NCBI RefSeq assembly: GCF_024199905.1
Contig: NZ_JANAFB010000010.1
Coordinates: forward strand, 26,649 to 90,648
Reading direction: 5' to 3'
DNA: 64,000 bases
Source of the DNA: Rothia santali
GTDB lineage: Bacteria > Actinomycetota > Actinomycetes > Actinomycetales > Micrococcaceae
In this document: positions 1 through 8,462 of the stretch, piece after piece
How the letters are laid out: each line of letters begins with the position of its first letter
How positions within the stretch are numbered: position 1 is the stretch's first letter
The notes under the pieces: generated by a model
Told to the model about the DNA's origin: nothing
Database searches by the model: none
Seen by the model: the letters and a program-made list of their open reading frames with translations, nothing else
Program-made: the position numbers and the translations under genes

Positions 1-686
1 TAGACGAAGCCGAGCTCCTTGCCGCCGTCGGTCAGCTGGCCGTAGGCGCGGTCCGCCTCCGGCAGCAGCTCGGCCAGCACCTGGAACCGGGCCTGCAGGA
101 GGCGGGCGCCGAGGTTCACGAGCTGGCCGTTCCAGACCTCGAGGGTCGCGCGCTCGTCCTCGCCGGCGCGCCGGGTGCGGCGCATGGACTTCAGCAGGGC
201 GTTGCGCTGGCGCAGCACGCGCTCGTAGTCGGCGCGGTACCCGGCCACCACGGGACGCAGGGAGACCGCGAGGTCGTCCAGGAAGCGGCGCCGCGCGGCC
301 GGCTCGCCCTTGACGAGCGCGAGGTCCTCCGGCGAGAACAGCACCGTCTGGCAGATCCCGAGGGCCTCCCGGACCCGCACCGGTGCGGCCCGGTTGATCC
401 GGACGCGGTTGGCCTTGCCGGGGGTGACCTCGAGCTCCATCGTGGTCTGCTGGTGCGCCCGCACCACCCGGGTCCGGATGTAGGCGCGGTCGTTGCCGAC
501 CTTGACCAGCGGCGCGTCGTTGCTGACCCGGTGCGAGGACAGGTTGGCGCAGTAGTCGATGGCCTCGACGATGTTGGTCTTGCCCACGCCGTTGGGACCC
601 ACCAGGACCGTCAGCCCCGGGGCGAGCCCGAGGTCCAGGAACCCGTAGGTCCTGAACCCCATGAGCGAGAGGTGATCGACGTACAA
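1..686 (-). CDS. recF: DNA replication and repair protein RecF (3' end cut by window edge)
   Basis: RecF is an SMC-like ATPase that binds single-strand gaps and helps load RecA with RecO and RecR. About 228 residues are visible, running off the left edge. The Walker A motif GPNGVGKTN lies near residues 28-36, followed by NIVEAIDYC, as in the family. A TTG at 684-686 gives the usual RecF N-terminus (YVDHLSLMGFRTYGF) and has an AGGGG stretch upstream; the alternative ATG at 660-662 would cut off the first beta strand. The start lies 9 bp past the dnaN stop, so dnaN and recF are probably cotranscribed. gyrB is expected beyond the window edge. Confidence 0.92.
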   Translation of the reverse strand, partial: MYVDHLSLMGFRTYGFLDLGLAPGLTVLVGPNGVGKTNIVEAIDYCANLSSHRVSNDAPLVKVGNDRAYIRTRVVRAHQQTTMELEVTPGKANRVRINRAAPVRVREALGICQTVLFSPEDLALVKGEPAARRRFLDDLAVSLRPVVAGYRADYERVLRQRNALLKSMRRTRRAGEDERATLEVWNGQLVNLGARLLQARFQVLAELLPEADRAYGQLTDGGKELGFV

Positions 687-695
687 CCGCGGCCC

Positions 696-1820
696 CTACT
701 GCTGCGGGAGGCGCACGGGCATCAGCAGGTAGCGGTACTCCCGGTTCTCGTCGCCGTCGGGCTCCTGCTGGGCGGAGAGCACCGCGGGCTTGGGCGGCGT
801 CGTGAAGGAGAACCGCACGTAGTCGCTGCCGAAGGCGTGCAGCCCCTCGCTGAGGTAGACCGGGTTGAAGGCGACCGTGATGTCGTCGCCGGTGAGCTGG
901 GCGCCGAGGACCTCGTTGGCCTGGGCGTCCTCGCCCGTGCCGGCGTCGAGCGCCAGCTGGCCCTGCGAGAAGGCGAGGCGGACCGGGGTGTTCCGCTCGG
1001 CCACGAGCGAGACGCGGCGCACGGCCTCGACCAGCTCGGAGGTGCGCACGACGGCGTGGATCGGCGTCTGCTCGGGGAAGAGCGAGCGGATCTTCGGGTA
1101 GTCGCCGTCGACCAGCAGGCTCGTGGTCCGGCGGCCGCCGGACTCGAAGCCGACGAGCTCGTGGGCGTCCGAGAGGGCGATCTTCAGCTGCCCCGCGTTG
1201 CCGAGGGTCTTGGCGACCTCGTTCAGGGTCTTGGCCTTGATGAGGGCCGCGGTGGAGATCTGCGGGTCGGCCGGGTCCCAGCTCAGCTCGCGCATCGCGA
1301 GCCGGTAGCGGTCCGTGGCCAGCAGGGTCATGGTGGGGCCCTCGATCTCGACGCGGACGCCGGTCAGGATCGGCAGGGTGTCGTCCTTGCTGGCGGCGAT
1401 GATGACCTGCGAGACGGCCTGGGCGAAGGCCGCGCCGTCGGCCGTGCCCGAGACCTCGGGCAGACCGGGCAGCTCCGGGTAGTCGGAGACCGGCATCGCC
1501 GCGAGGTTGAACTTGGCGGGGCCGCAGCTGAGGTAGACCTTCGAGTCGTGGGTCTGGAAGTCCACCGGCGCCGAGGGCAGCGAGCGGCAGATGTCCGCGA
1601 GGAGGCGGCCGGAGACCAGGGTCTCCCCGTCCTCGAAGACCTCGGCGGCGATCTTCAGCTTGGCCGAGGTCTCGTAGTCGAAGCTCGCGATGGAGACCTC
1701 GTTGTTCTCCGCCTTGATGAGCAGCCCGGAGAGGACCGGTACGGGCGGGCGGGGCGAGAGGGAGCGGGCGGTCCAGGTGACGGCCTCGGCGAGCACGTCT
1801 CGGTCAACTGAGAATTTCAC
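696..1820 (-). CDS. dnaN: DNA polymerase III beta subunit (sliding clamp)
   Basis: The beta clamp is a ring-shaped homodimer that tethers the replicative polymerase to DNA. The 374-residue product has the usual three-fold repeat of clamp domains, begins MKFSVDRDVLAEAVTWTARS and ends in a clamp C-terminus (YRYLLMPVRLPQQ). The length is normal. The ATG at 1820 has an AGAGAGGGA Shine-Dalgarno upstream. The gene lies between dnaA and recF in the canonical actinobacterial order, and its promoter must sit in the origin region 1821-2430. Confidence 0.97.
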   Translation of the reverse strand: MKFSVDRDVLAEAVTWTARSLSPRPPVPVLSGLLIKAENNEVSIASFDYETSAKLKIAAEVFEDGETLVSGRLLADICRSLPSAPVDFQTHDSKVYLSCGPAKFNLAAMPVSDYPELPGLPEVSGTADGAAFAQAVSQVIIAASKDDTLPILTGVRVEIEGPTMTLLATDRYRLAMRELSWDPADPQISTAALIKAKTLNEVAKTLGNAGQLKIALSDAHELVGFESGGRRTTSLLVDGDYPKIRSLFPEQTPIHAVVRTSELVEAVRRVSLVAERNTPVRLAFSQGQLALDAGTGEDAQANEVLGAQLTGDDITVAFNPVYLSEGLHAFGSDYVRFSFTTPPKPAVLSAQQEPDGDENREYRYLLMPVRLPQQ

Positions 1821-1906
1821 GTCTGCGAAGTCCCTCTCTGCGGGTCTGGGGGCGAGTGCTTCGGATCTGGTGTCAGCTTACCGGAGCGCTCCTCGTCATC
1901 GATCTT

Positions 1907-1918
1907 CTGTAATTACAG
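1907..1918. repeat. Perfect 12-bp palindrome CTGTAATTACAG, copy 1
   Basis: This perfect inverted repeat lies 87 bp upstream of the dnaN start. Near-identical elements recur at 2158-2170 and 4341-4352, all in the gaps flanking dnaA. It does not resemble a DnaA box. It may be an operator for dnaN/dnaA or an origin-binding protein site; the binder is unknown. Confidence 0.5.
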
Positions 1919-2037
1919 GTGTCCCGTCCTCCCGGGGCCGCGCAGCGGGCCTCAGGGACCCTGCCGGCAGGCTCGGCGGACGAGATGAATAGTTATTCGG
2001 AATGATCTCTTTAAAGGACAGGAGTGTTAATAACCCG

Positions 2038-2055
2038 TGTGGATACTGTGGATAA
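2038..2055 (-). promoter_or_regulatory. Two directly abutting DnaA boxes
   Basis: TGTGGATAC at 2038-2046 and TGTGGATAA at 2047-2055 are head-to-tail with no spacer. Read on the minus strand the second is the perfect box TTATCCACA and the first is GTATCCACA. They lie beside an AT-rich stretch, the arrangement expected for DnaA-driven opening. Confidence 0.7.
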
Positions 2056-2157
2056 CCCACGTTTGCCCTGCCGGCGCGCACTTTGGCCTGTAGACAGATT
2101 GTGATTTAACGACGCCGCTTCGGTGGGCGGCGTGTGGAGCCGCGATCCGCTGATTTC

Positions 2158-2170
2158 CTGTAATTCACAG
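2158..2170. repeat. CTGTAATT-type palindrome, copy 2 (one extra base)
   Basis: CTGTAATTCACAG is the copy-1 palindrome with one inserted base. It lies in the middle of the dnaA-dnaN gap, about 100 bp from the tandem DnaA boxes. Confidence 0.45.
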
Positions 2171-2430
2171 ATGACGTCGATTCGTCCACCGCGGACCCCT
2201 GGTTATCCCCGGCGGCTCCACAGGTGGGTCCACACCCCCGTGAATCGGCGTTACGGCGGCCGCTGAAGCCTGGGGAGAGGGGCTCCCCGAGCCTCGATCC
2301 GGCCTGCATCTTGCCTTGTAGGACGCCGTCTCCTCCGGTCTGCGTCGTCCCGGGTGGGGGGGTGTCGTCTCCCCCGGCCGTACGACGCTGTGCCCTCCCC
2401 CGGAACGCGGCGCCGTGCGACGTCGTCGGC

Positions 2431-4140
2431 TCAGCCGTCCCGGTGCTGCTGCTTGATCCGGTTGGTGAGCTCGGTGACCTGGTTGAAGATGTTGCGCCGC
2501 TCGGCCATGAGCTTCCGGATCTTCCGGTCCGCGTGCATCACGGTGGTGTGGTCGCGCCCGCCGAGCTCCTGCCCGATCTTCGGCAGCGACATGTCGGTCA
2601 GCTCCCGCAGCAGGTACATGGCGATCTGGCGCGCGGTGACCAGCGTCCGGTTGCGCGACTTGCTCCGCAGCTCCTCGAGGGTCACCTCGAAGTAGCCGGC
2701 GGTCTGCCCCAGGATCGTCGAGGCGGTGATCTCGGAGATCCCCTCCTCCGTGATGAGGTCCTTGAGCACCAGCTCCGCGAGCGGCAGGTCCATGCGCTGC
2801 TTGTTCAGGGAGGCGTAGGCCGTGACGCGGGTCAGGGCCCCCTCGAGCTCGCGGATGTTGGTGGTGATGTGCGTGGCGATGTACTCCATGACGTCGCTCG
2901 GCGCATCCAGGTTCTCGCTCTGGGCCTTCTTCCGCAGGATCGCGATGCGCGTCTCCAGCTCGGGCGGCTGCACATCGGTGATCAGGCCCCACTCGAAGCG
3001 GGAGCGCATCCGCTCGGCGAAGCCCGTCAGCTGCTTGGGCGGCAGGTCGGAGGTGATGACCACCTGCTTCTCGTGGTTGTGCAGCGCGTTGAAGGTGTGG
3101 AAGAACTCCTCCTGCGTGTGCTCCTTGCCCGCCAGGAACTGGATGTCGTCGATCAGCAGCAGGTCCACGTTGCGGTAGATCTGCTTGAAGCTCGAACCCT
3201 CGTCGTCGCGGATGGAGTTGATGAAATCGTTGGTGAACTCCTCCGAGTTCACGTACCGCACGCGCATCTCCGGGTACATCCGCTTGGTGTAGTGGCCGAT
3301 CGCGTGCAGCAGGTGCGTCTTCCCCAGGCCGGAGTCGCCGTAGATGAACAGCGGGTTATATGCCTTCGCCGGGGACTCCGAGACGGCGAACGCCGCGGCG
3401 TGGGCGAAGCGGTTGGACTGGCCGATGACGAAGGTGTCGAAGACGTAGCTGTTGTTGAGGCGGGCGGTGCTCTCCCACTCGGCCTCGCCGCCGGTCCGGG
3501 AGGATGCCGTTTCCGGAATATCTCGGGCGGCCGGGGGCGGCGTCGTGCGGGGGGCGGGCAGGCGCACCTCGGGCGCGGTGCGGTCGGCGACGACCGAGAA
3601 CTCCTGGTCGGACGGCACGTGCAGGGCCGACGGCGCGGAGGTCGCGTAGCCCCTCTCGGCCTCGAGCTCGTCGATCGGGGGGAGGCCGGAGTCGTGGGCC
3701 TCGGGCTCCGCGGCGCGCTGAGGGGCGGCGGGTGCCGGGCTCGGGTACGAGTGCGGCTCGGAGCGGGCGCCGGTGGGAACCCGCGGGGCCGTCGCGGGTG
3801 CCGGGGCCGCCGCCTCGGGCGACGACGTCGCACCGGCCGGCTGCGTCCGGGGAGGCGCGCTGGGGGCGGTCATGTCCGGGTCGATCACGAACGCCTCGAT
3901 CGTGTCCGAGGAGAAGAACCGCGAGAGGGCGTCCTTGAACGCCCCCGTGATGTCCCGCTGGAAGACGTCGCGGGTCAGGTCGTTGGGGACGGCGATGATC
4001 AGGGTGTTGCCGAACAGGCCCTGGGGCTGGGCCATGCGGAGGAAGGCCTTGTTGCGGCGCGAGACGTTCTCGTTGGCGTGCAGGTCCGTGATGCACGCGT
4101 CCCATCGGGACTGGATCTCTTCGTTCCCCTGAACGCTCAC
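2431..4140 (-). CDS. dnaA: Chromosomal replication initiator protein DnaA
   Basis: DnaA binds DnaA boxes at oriC, melts the duplex and loads the helicase. The 569-residue product has domain I at its N-terminus, a long Pro/Ala-rich domain II (about residues 80-210), an AAA+ module with Walker [10 protein letters not shown] near residue 265 and Walker [10 protein letters not shown], and a domain IV ending in the signature [16 protein letters not shown] chose the GTG at 4138-4140 because GAGGAG lies 5 bp upstream and translation gives [13 protein letters not shown]; an upstream ATG at 4254 adds 38 low-complexity residues that overlap the DnaA-box region. DnaA boxes upstream suggest autoregulation. 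Confidence 0.96.
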   Translation of the reverse strand: MSVQGNEEIQSRWDACITDLHANENVSRRNKAFLRMAQPQGLFGNTLIIAVPNDLTRDVFQRDITGAFKDALSRFFSSDTIEAFVIDPDMTAPSAPPRTQPAGATSSPEAAAPAPATAPRVPTGARSEPHSYPSPAPAAPQRAAEPEAHDSGLPPIDELEAERGYATSAPSALHVPSDQEFSVVADRTAPEVRLPAPRTTPPPAARDIPETASSRTGGEAEWESTARLNNSYVFDTFVIGQSNRFAHAAAFAVSESPAKAYNPLFIYGDSGLGKTHLLHAIGHYTKRMYPEMRVRYVNSEEFTNDFINSIRDDEGSSFKQIYRNVDLLLIDDIQFLAGKEHTQEEFFHTFNALHNHEKQVVITSDLPPKQLTGFAERMRSRFEWGLITDVQPPELETRIAILRKKAQSENLDAPSDVMEYIATHITTNIRELEGALTRVTAYASLNKQRMDLPLAELVLKDLITEEGISEITASTILGQTAGYFEVTLEELRSKSRNRTLVTARQIAMYLLRELTDMSLPKIGQELGGRDHTTVMHADRKIRKLMAERRNIFNQVTELTNRIKQQHRDG

Positions 4141-4234
4141 GGTTCTCCTCGCTGTCGGATGCGGTGTCGGCGATGGCGGCCCACCACGGCCGACGACGGC
4201 GCCGCGGCGGTGGTTTCCACGGGCTGTACCCATC

Positions 4235-4275
4235 CTGTCCACATGGTTGTGCACAGGATCGCCCCTTGTGGATAA
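4235..4275. promoter_or_regulatory. Cluster of three DnaA boxes upstream of dnaA
   Basis: CTGTCCACA (4235-4243) and TTGTGCACA (4247-4255) each match the box TTGTCCACA at 8 of 9 positions. TGTGGATAA (4267-4275) is a perfect box on the minus strand. They lie 95-135 bp upstream of the dnaA start, fitting autoregulation or an origin role. Confidence 0.65.
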
Positions 4276-4340
4276 CTACGGGGGCACCCGTTCAGCTTAG
4301 GCCATGAACGGGGCGCTCTGCCCCTAGATCTCGCGGGTTC

Positions 4341-4352
4341 CTGTAATCACAG
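4341..4352. repeat. CTGTAAT-type palindrome, copy 3
   Basis: CTGTAATCACAG differs from the perfect palindrome of copy 1 at one position. It lies about 200 bp upstream of dnaA, and a further half-site, CTGTAG, follows at 4355-4360. Confidence 0.45.
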
Positions 4353-4405
4353 GACTGTAGTTCCCCGGCATCCCGGGGGTGCGGTCGGCATAAATGTCGT
4401 TAAAA

Positions 4406-4414
4406 TTATCCACA
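4406..4414 (+). promoter_or_regulatory. Perfect DnaA box TTATCCACA next to an AT-rich run
   Basis: The box follows ATAAATGTCGTTAAAA, one of the most AT-rich stretches in the window, so it could be a DNA-unwinding element. Confidence 0.6.
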
Positions 4415-4578
4415 GATGGGGGTTGCGTCATCCCCACAGGTTGTTGACGAGCCGATCGGGGTGTGCGGTGGGTCTCGGCGCCCCTCGATCTCTTCCGCTG
4501 GCACCCGGGGGCGGTGGACCTGGCCGGGGTGCGGGAGTGTGGCGCCCGTCCGATTTCCGTCCCGGGGCGGATTGCGAC

Positions 4579-4608
4579 TTGACCCGGCGATCCGGACTCT
4601 CTTAGAGT
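4579..4608 (+). promoter_or_regulatory. Sigma-70-type promoter for rpmH
   Basis: TTGACC (4579-4584) and TAGAGT (4603-4608) are separated by 18 bp. The predicted transcript starts near 4615 and has a leader of about 180 nt before rpmH. Confidence 0.6.
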
Positions 4609-4655
4609 TGATGAGTCGTTTATTCGGCGAAGTGCGCCCTGCGCCAGGAGATGTT

Positions 4656-4688
4656 CCTGAGCCGAGCAGGATGCGGAACCGGCTCAGG
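4656..4688 (+). other. Hairpin in the rpmH leader
   Basis: CCTGAGCCG and CGGCTCAGG form a perfect 9-bp stem around a 15-nt loop. It lies in the untranslated leader, about 105 nt before rpmH, and may affect expression of the ribosomal protein operon. This role is an inference. Confidence 0.4.
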
Positions 4689-4794
4689 CCGGGCCTCGCC
4701 GGATGGATGTCGTAAGGCAACGCGTCAACCTGCAAGATTCCTCTGAGGTCTTAGGCCAAGGGTTGCGCCCGAACCAATCGTCTTGGAGTAACCA

Positions 4795-4932
4795 GTGAGC
4801 AAGCGGACTTTTCAGCCGAATAACCGCCGTCGTGCCAAGAAGCACGGCTTCCGTCTTCGTATGCGCACCCGCGCCGGCCGCGCCATCCTGGCGCACCGCC
4901 GGTCCAAGGGCCGCGCCACGGTCTCGGCCTGA
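4795..4932 (+). CDS. rpmH: 50S ribosomal protein L34
   Basis: This 45-residue, very basic protein starts [19 protein letters not shown], the hallmark of bacterial L34, and ends in the [15 protein letters not shown] tail of actinobacteria. It is a structural component of the large ribosomal subunit. Translation starts at GTG with GGAG upstream. The gene heads the classical rpmH-rnpA-yidD-yidC-jag-rsmG run that reads away from dnaA. Confidence 0.97.
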   Translation: MSKRTFQPNNRRRAKKHGFRLRMRTRAGRAILAHRRSKGRATVSA

Positions 4933-5035
4933 CGCAGCATCCCTGCCTGGGACTGATCGACTCCTCGCACGGCGCCTGACACAGCGCTCGCACCGGGGAT
5001 CGGCGATCCCGGTCGACGCCTGAAGGAGCCGTCAC

Positions 5036-5398
5036 GTGCTGGCACAGCAGCACCGGATGCGGACCTCGGTCCAATTCTCTGAAACTACACGTTCCGGCGC
5101 CCGCAGCGGGCGCCGGAACTTAGTTCTATATGCGCACCTGACGGACGAATCCTCCCCCAGCCTCGGCGGCTTCATCGTCTCCAAGGCGGTGGGCAACGCC
5201 GTCGTGCGCAACAGGGTCAAGCGGCGCCTGCGGGAGCTGGCCGCCGTGACCCTGGCCGAGTCCCCCACGGGACTCGACCTCGTGGTCCGCGCCCTTCCCC
5301 CGGCCTCCGACGCCGGCTGGCAGGACCTCCGCGAGGAGTACCGCGGAGCCCTCAGGACCGCGCTGCGCAAGGCGCGAGCCAGGGCGGAGGGCCGATGA
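5036..5398 (+). CDS. rnpA: Ribonuclease P protein component
   Basis: RnpA is the small basic protein that helps the RNase P RNA process the 5' ends of tRNA precursors. The 120-residue product begins MLAQQHRMRTSVQF and contains the RNA-binding signature VGNAVVRNRVKRRLREL. The start is GTG at 5036 with a GAAGGAG-like sequence upstream. The last codons overlap yidD by four bases (ATGA), showing translational coupling. The RNase P RNA gene is not in this window. Confidence 0.96.
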   Translation: MLAQQHRMRTSVQFSETTRSGARSGRRNLVLYAHLTDESSPSLGGFIVSKAVGNAVVRNRVKRRLRELAAVTLAESPTGLDLVVRALPPASDAGWQDLREEYRGALRTALRKARARAEGR

Positions 5399-5820
5399 CC
5401 CACGACGCCGGCCCCCTCCACGGCCCCGCAGCGGCCGCGGCCCCCTCGCACGGCGACCCCCTCGACGGGGCGCCGACCGAGTACGTGCATCCCCTCACTC
5501 CGGGCCTGGCCGTGTGGACGCTGCCGCAGAACCTGGCCATCGCCTTCCTGCGGCTCTACCGCCGCCTGGTCTCCCCGCTCTACGGGGACGTGTGCCGCCA
5601 CTTCCCCACCTGCTCCGCCTACGCGCTGGAGGCCTTCACCACCCACGGGGCCGTGAGGGGCCTGGCCCTGACCGTGAGACGATTGTTGAAGTGCCACCCG
5701 TGGGCCACGGGCGGGGTCGATCCGGTGCCGCCCGGCTCGCGCCGTTTCGAGCCGCACTCCGAACCCAGAATTTTGCTGTTGAACCATCCGCCGCTCGCGG
5801 ATTCAGAACACGCCCCGTGA
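5395..5820 (+). CDS. yidD: Membrane protein insertion efficiency factor YidD
   Basis: YidD is a small membrane-associated protein thought to assist YidC. The 141-residue product has the diagnostic core from about residue 45 (LRLYRRLVSPLYGDVCRHFP, then TCSAYALEAFTTHGAVRG and LLKCHPWATGGVDPVP) with its three conserved cysteines. It carries an N-terminal extension of about 40 Ala/Pro-rich residues and a C-terminal tail of about 25 residues beyond the minimal family length. It overlaps rnpA by 4 bp and ends 28 bp before yidC. Confidence 0.93.
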   Translation: MTHDAGPLHGPAAAAAPSHGDPLDGAPTEYVHPLTPGLAVWTLPQNLAIAFLRLYRRLVSPLYGDVCRHFPTCSAYALEAFTTHGAVRGLALTVRRLLKCHPWATGGVDPVPPGSRRFEPHSEPRILLLNHPPLADSEHAP

Positions 5821-5848
5821 GCCTCAGGGGCTAGGAGCCGATTTTCGC

Positions 5849-6820
5849 ATGAACTTCCTCGACATCATCTTGTGGCCCTTCAAATGGATCGTCTCCGCGG
5901 TCCTCTGGGTCTTCCACAACCTCTTCGAGGCGGTGGGCATGGATCCCACCTCCGGGTGGACCTGGGTGCTGGCCATCATCGGCCTGACCCTGGTCATGAG
6001 GACGCTGACCATCCCGCTGTTCGTCAAGCAGATCAAGTCCATGCGCGGCATGCAGGAGCTGCAGCCGGAGATGGCCAAGATCCAGGCCAAGTACAAGGGC
6101 AAGAAGGACCAGCTCTCCCGCCAGGCCCAGGCGCAGGAGCAGATGGCCCTGTACAAGAGGACCGGCGCCAACCCATTCTCCTCGTGCCTGCCGATCATCG
6201 TCCAGATGCCGATCTTCTTCGGCCTCTTCCACGTGCTCAACGGCGTCCCCAGCGCGGCCGCGAACGACGAGGGCATCCTGCTGCTGACGCCGCAGATGAT
6301 CCACCAGTTCAACGACGCCTACGTGCTCGGCGCCCCGCTGTTCTCGACCCTGCTGCGCCCGGGCGACGGCAACCACGCCGCGACCATCGCGATGGCGATC
6401 ATCATGATCGTCCTGATGTCCGGCACGCAGTTCTTCACCCAGAAGCAGCTCATGGCCAAGAACATGAGCGAGCAGGCCAAGCAGTCGCCGATGTACCGCC
6501 AGCAGCAGATGCTGGTCTACATCTTCCCCGTGATCTTCGCGGTCGGCGGCATCAACTTCCCCCTCGGCGTCCTCGTCTACTGGACCATCTCCAACTTCTG
6601 GACGATGGGCCAGCAGTGGTGGGTCATCCGCAACAACCCGACCCCGGGATCCGACGCGGAGAGGGAGCTCAACGAGCGTCGGGCGGCCAAGGGCCTGCCC
6701 CCTCGCGGCAAGAGCAAGGAGGAGCACGAGGCCGAGCTGGAGGTCCAGCGGGAGAAGGCCCGCGGCGGCCAGCGCCAGCAGCCCGTGAGCAGGCAGCGCA
6801 ACAAGAAGAAGAAGCGCTAG
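5849..6820 (+). CDS. yidC: Membrane protein insertase YidC
   Basis: YidC inserts and folds inner-membrane proteins, alone or with SecYEG. The 323-residue product has the actinobacterial short form: an N-terminal membrane helix, the RTLTIPLFVKQIKSMRGMQE amphipathic region, a cytoplasmic coiled hairpin (PEMAKIQAKYKGKKDQ), then membrane segments around TGANPFSSCLPIIVQMPIFF and a strongly basic C-terminal tail (RQRNKKKKR) that can contact the ribosome. ATG follows TAGGAG. Confidence 0.96.
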   Translation: MNFLDIILWPFKWIVSAVLWVFHNLFEAVGMDPTSGWTWVLAIIGLTLVMRTLTIPLFVKQIKSMRGMQELQPEMAKIQAKYKGKKDQLSRQAQAQEQMALYKRTGANPFSSCLPIIVQMPIFFGLFHVLNGVPSAAANDEGILLLTPQMIHQFNDAYVLGAPLFSTLLRPGDGNHAATIAMAIIMIVLMSGTQFFTQKQLMAKNMSEQAKQSPMYRQQQMLVYIFPVIFAVGGINFPLGVLVYWTISNFWTMGQQWWVIRNNPTPGSDAERELNERRAAKGLPPRGKSKEEHEAELEVQREKARGGQRQQPVSRQRNKKKKR

Positions 6821-6918
6821 TCGGAGGCGGCCGGTCATCGAGGGAGATGACCGGCCGGTTCGCTACGATCCCCGGTCGGACCCACCGCGCAGCCGGCGCG
6901 GGCACGAGGAGAGCACCC

Positions 6919-7734
6919 ATGCCAGAAGAACACGAGACGATGAGCGGCGAGGCCTTCGAGCGCGAGGACGCGGCGTCGGGCGCCCCCGCCTCGCGCGCCG
7001 CGGACGAGCGGCCGGTGGCGGACGAGTCGGCCGCGAATGGGCGGCCGGCCGCGGACGAGCCGGCCGCGAGCGAGCAGCCCGTGGCGAGCGAGCAGCCGGC
7101 GGCGGACGGGCAGTCCGCTGACGGGCAGTCGTCGGACGAGCGGGCCGCGGACGGAGCCGCTTCCGGGTCCGAGGCCGCCGCGGCGTCGTCCTCGGAGCCG
7201 ACGCCGGCCGGGTCCGCCGGGGAATCCGCCCCTGCCGAGGAGGACGAGAGCGAGATCGCGGCCGACTACCTCGAGGAGCTGCTCGACATCGCCGACCTGG
7301 ACGGCGACATCGACATCGAGATCCGCCAGAACCGCACCTACCTCTCGGTCGTGGCCGAGGGCGACGCCGAGGAGGAGCTGTCCCTGCTGGTCGGCCGCCA
7401 CGGCGAGGTCCTCGACGCGCTGCAGGAGCTCGTGCGGCTCGCCGTCCTGGCGGCGACGGGCCACCGCTCGCGCCTGATCCTGGACGTCGCGGGGCACCGC
7501 GAGCAGCGGGAGGGTGAGCTGAAGGTGCTCGCCGAGAAGGCGCTGGAGTCGGTCCGAACCACCGGGGAGCCCTACCACCTGAAGCCCCTCGGGTCCTACG
7601 AGCGGAAGATGGTGCACGACATCGTCGCCGAGCACGGGATGCACTCGGCCTCCGAGGGGGAGGGCTCGCGTCGGCACATCGTCGTCTCGCCGTACCAGGC
7701 CCCCGTCGAGGACCGTTCCGGAGCCGACGCATGA
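6919..7734 (+). CDS. jag: Jag/KhpB-type R3H and KH domain RNA-binding protein
   Basis: Jag (KhpB) proteins bind RNA and are linked to cell elongation and division. The 271-residue product starts at an ATG with GAGGAG 7 bp upstream. Residues 15-105 are a low-complexity Ala/Glu/Ser/Pro region with imperfect repeats of the type ADEPAASEQP. A KH-like domain (about 120-175) follows and then an R3H domain (about 180-240; the SYERKMVHDIVAEH stretch is typical). The jag stop overlaps the rsmG start (ATGA). The N-terminal region is unusually long; its function is unknown. Confidence 0.88.
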   Translation: MPEEHETMSGEAFEREDAASGAPASRAADERPVADESAANGRPAADEPAASEQPVASEQPAADGQSADGQSSDERAADGAASGSEAAAASSSEPTPAGSAGESAPAEEDESEIAADYLEELLDIADLDGDIDIEIRQNRTYLSVVAEGDAEEELSLLVGRHGEVLDALQELVRLAVLAATGHRSRLILDVAGHREQREGELKVLAEKALESVRTTGEPYHLKPLGSYERKMVHDIVAEHGMHSASEGEGSRRHIVVSPYQAPVEDRSGADA

Positions 7735-8462
7735 GCGCCCGGGAGCACCGCGCGGGTGCGGATGCACGGCAGGCCGCAGACGCCGACGTCGCCGCCTCCC
7801 CCGGCGTGGACGGGCACGATGCCGCCCCGGCGGCCCCCGAGCTCTCAGACGGCGAGCTGCGGGCCGCCGAGGAGGTCTTCGGCGACCGCCTGGACCTCGC
7901 TCGACGCTACGTGGAGCACCTGGCCACCAGCGGCATCGAGCGCGGTCTCATCGGGCCCCGCGAGGTGCCTCGTCTGTGGACCCGGCACGTGCTGAACTGC
8001 GCCGTCGTGCAGGAGCTCATCCCGCAGGGGGCACGGCTCGCGGACGTGGGCTCAGGCGCGGGGCTTCCGGGCCTGTGCCTGGCGATCGCCCGGCCCGACC
8101 TGGACATCACCCTGATCGAGCCCCTCGAGCGGCGCGTCATCTGGCTGGACGAGGTCATCGAGGACCTCGGCTTGGACAACGTGGGGATCCTGCGCTCGCG
8201 CGGGGAGCAGGCCGTGGGGCAGATCGACGTCGACGTCGTGACCGCCCGGGCCGTCTCCGCCCTGGTGGGTCTGGTGGACATCACCCTCCCGCTACTCCGT
8301 GGCACGGGCCAGCTGCTCGCCCTCAAGGGGCGGACGGCCGAGGAGGAGATCCAGAAGGCCCAGAAGAAGCTCGACCGGTACGGGGTCCGCGAGGCCGCGA
8401 TCCTCCAGGCCGGGCAGGAGCTGCTGGAGGAGCCGACGACGGTGGTCCGCGTCGTCCTCTGA
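7731..8462 (+). CDS. rsmG: 16S rRNA (guanine-527-N7) methyltransferase
   Basis: RsmG methylates G527 of 16S rRNA using S-adenosylmethionine. The 243-residue product contains the SAM-binding motif DVGSGAGLPG near residue 105, the acidic IEPLERR motif after it, and VTARAVSAL downstream, all typical of GidB/RsmG. The first 40 residues are Ala/Asp-rich and poorly conserved, so the true start could be later, but the ATGA overlap with jag supports this one. Loss of RsmG commonly gives low-level streptomycin resistance. Confidence 0.93.
   Translation: MSAREHRAGADARQAADADVAASPGVDGHDAAPAAPELSDGELRAAEEVFGDRLDLARRYVEHLATSGIERGLIGPREVPRLWTRHVLNCAVVQELIPQGARLADVGSGAGLPGLCLAIARPDLDITLIEPLERRVIWLDEVIEDLGLDNVGILRSRGEQAVGQIDVDVVTARAVSALVGLVDITLPLLRGTGQLLALKGRTAEEEIQKAQKKLDRYGVREAAILQAGQELLEEPTTVVRVVL

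Larger units (their letters stand above)
1821..2430. other. oriC: dnaA-dnaN intergenic region, probable oriC (part 1)
   Basis: This 610-bp gap holds no credible gene. Two DnaA boxes abut at 2038-2055, with weaker matches at 2182-2190 and 2226-2234. Immediately to the left is an AT-rich tract (about 1985-2035, including TTTAAAGG and GTTAATAA), a plausible unwinding element. Two CTGTAATT-type palindromes lie at 1907-1918 and 2158-2170. Actinobacterial oriC is typically located between dnaA and dnaN, so this is the best origin candidate, but DnaA boxes are also dense on the other side of dnaA. Confidence 0.75.
4141..4794. other. dnaA-rpmH intergenic region with DnaA boxes (possible oriC part 2)
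   Basis: This 654-bp divergent gap contains four good DnaA boxes (4235-4243, 4247-4255, 4267-4275, 4406-4414), an AT-rich segment ending in a box (4390-4414), a third CTGTAAT palindrome (4341-4352), a promoter reading into rpmH (4579-4608) and a hairpin in the rpmH leader (4656-4688). It probably carries the dnaA promoter and may contribute to origin function. Confidence 0.65.

Noticed and set aside
4141..4254. An upstream ATG extending dnaA by 38 residues.
   Set aside because: The extension overlaps the DnaA-box cluster, is low-complexity and has no ribosome site; GTG 4140 has GAGGAG upstream and gives the normal N-terminus.
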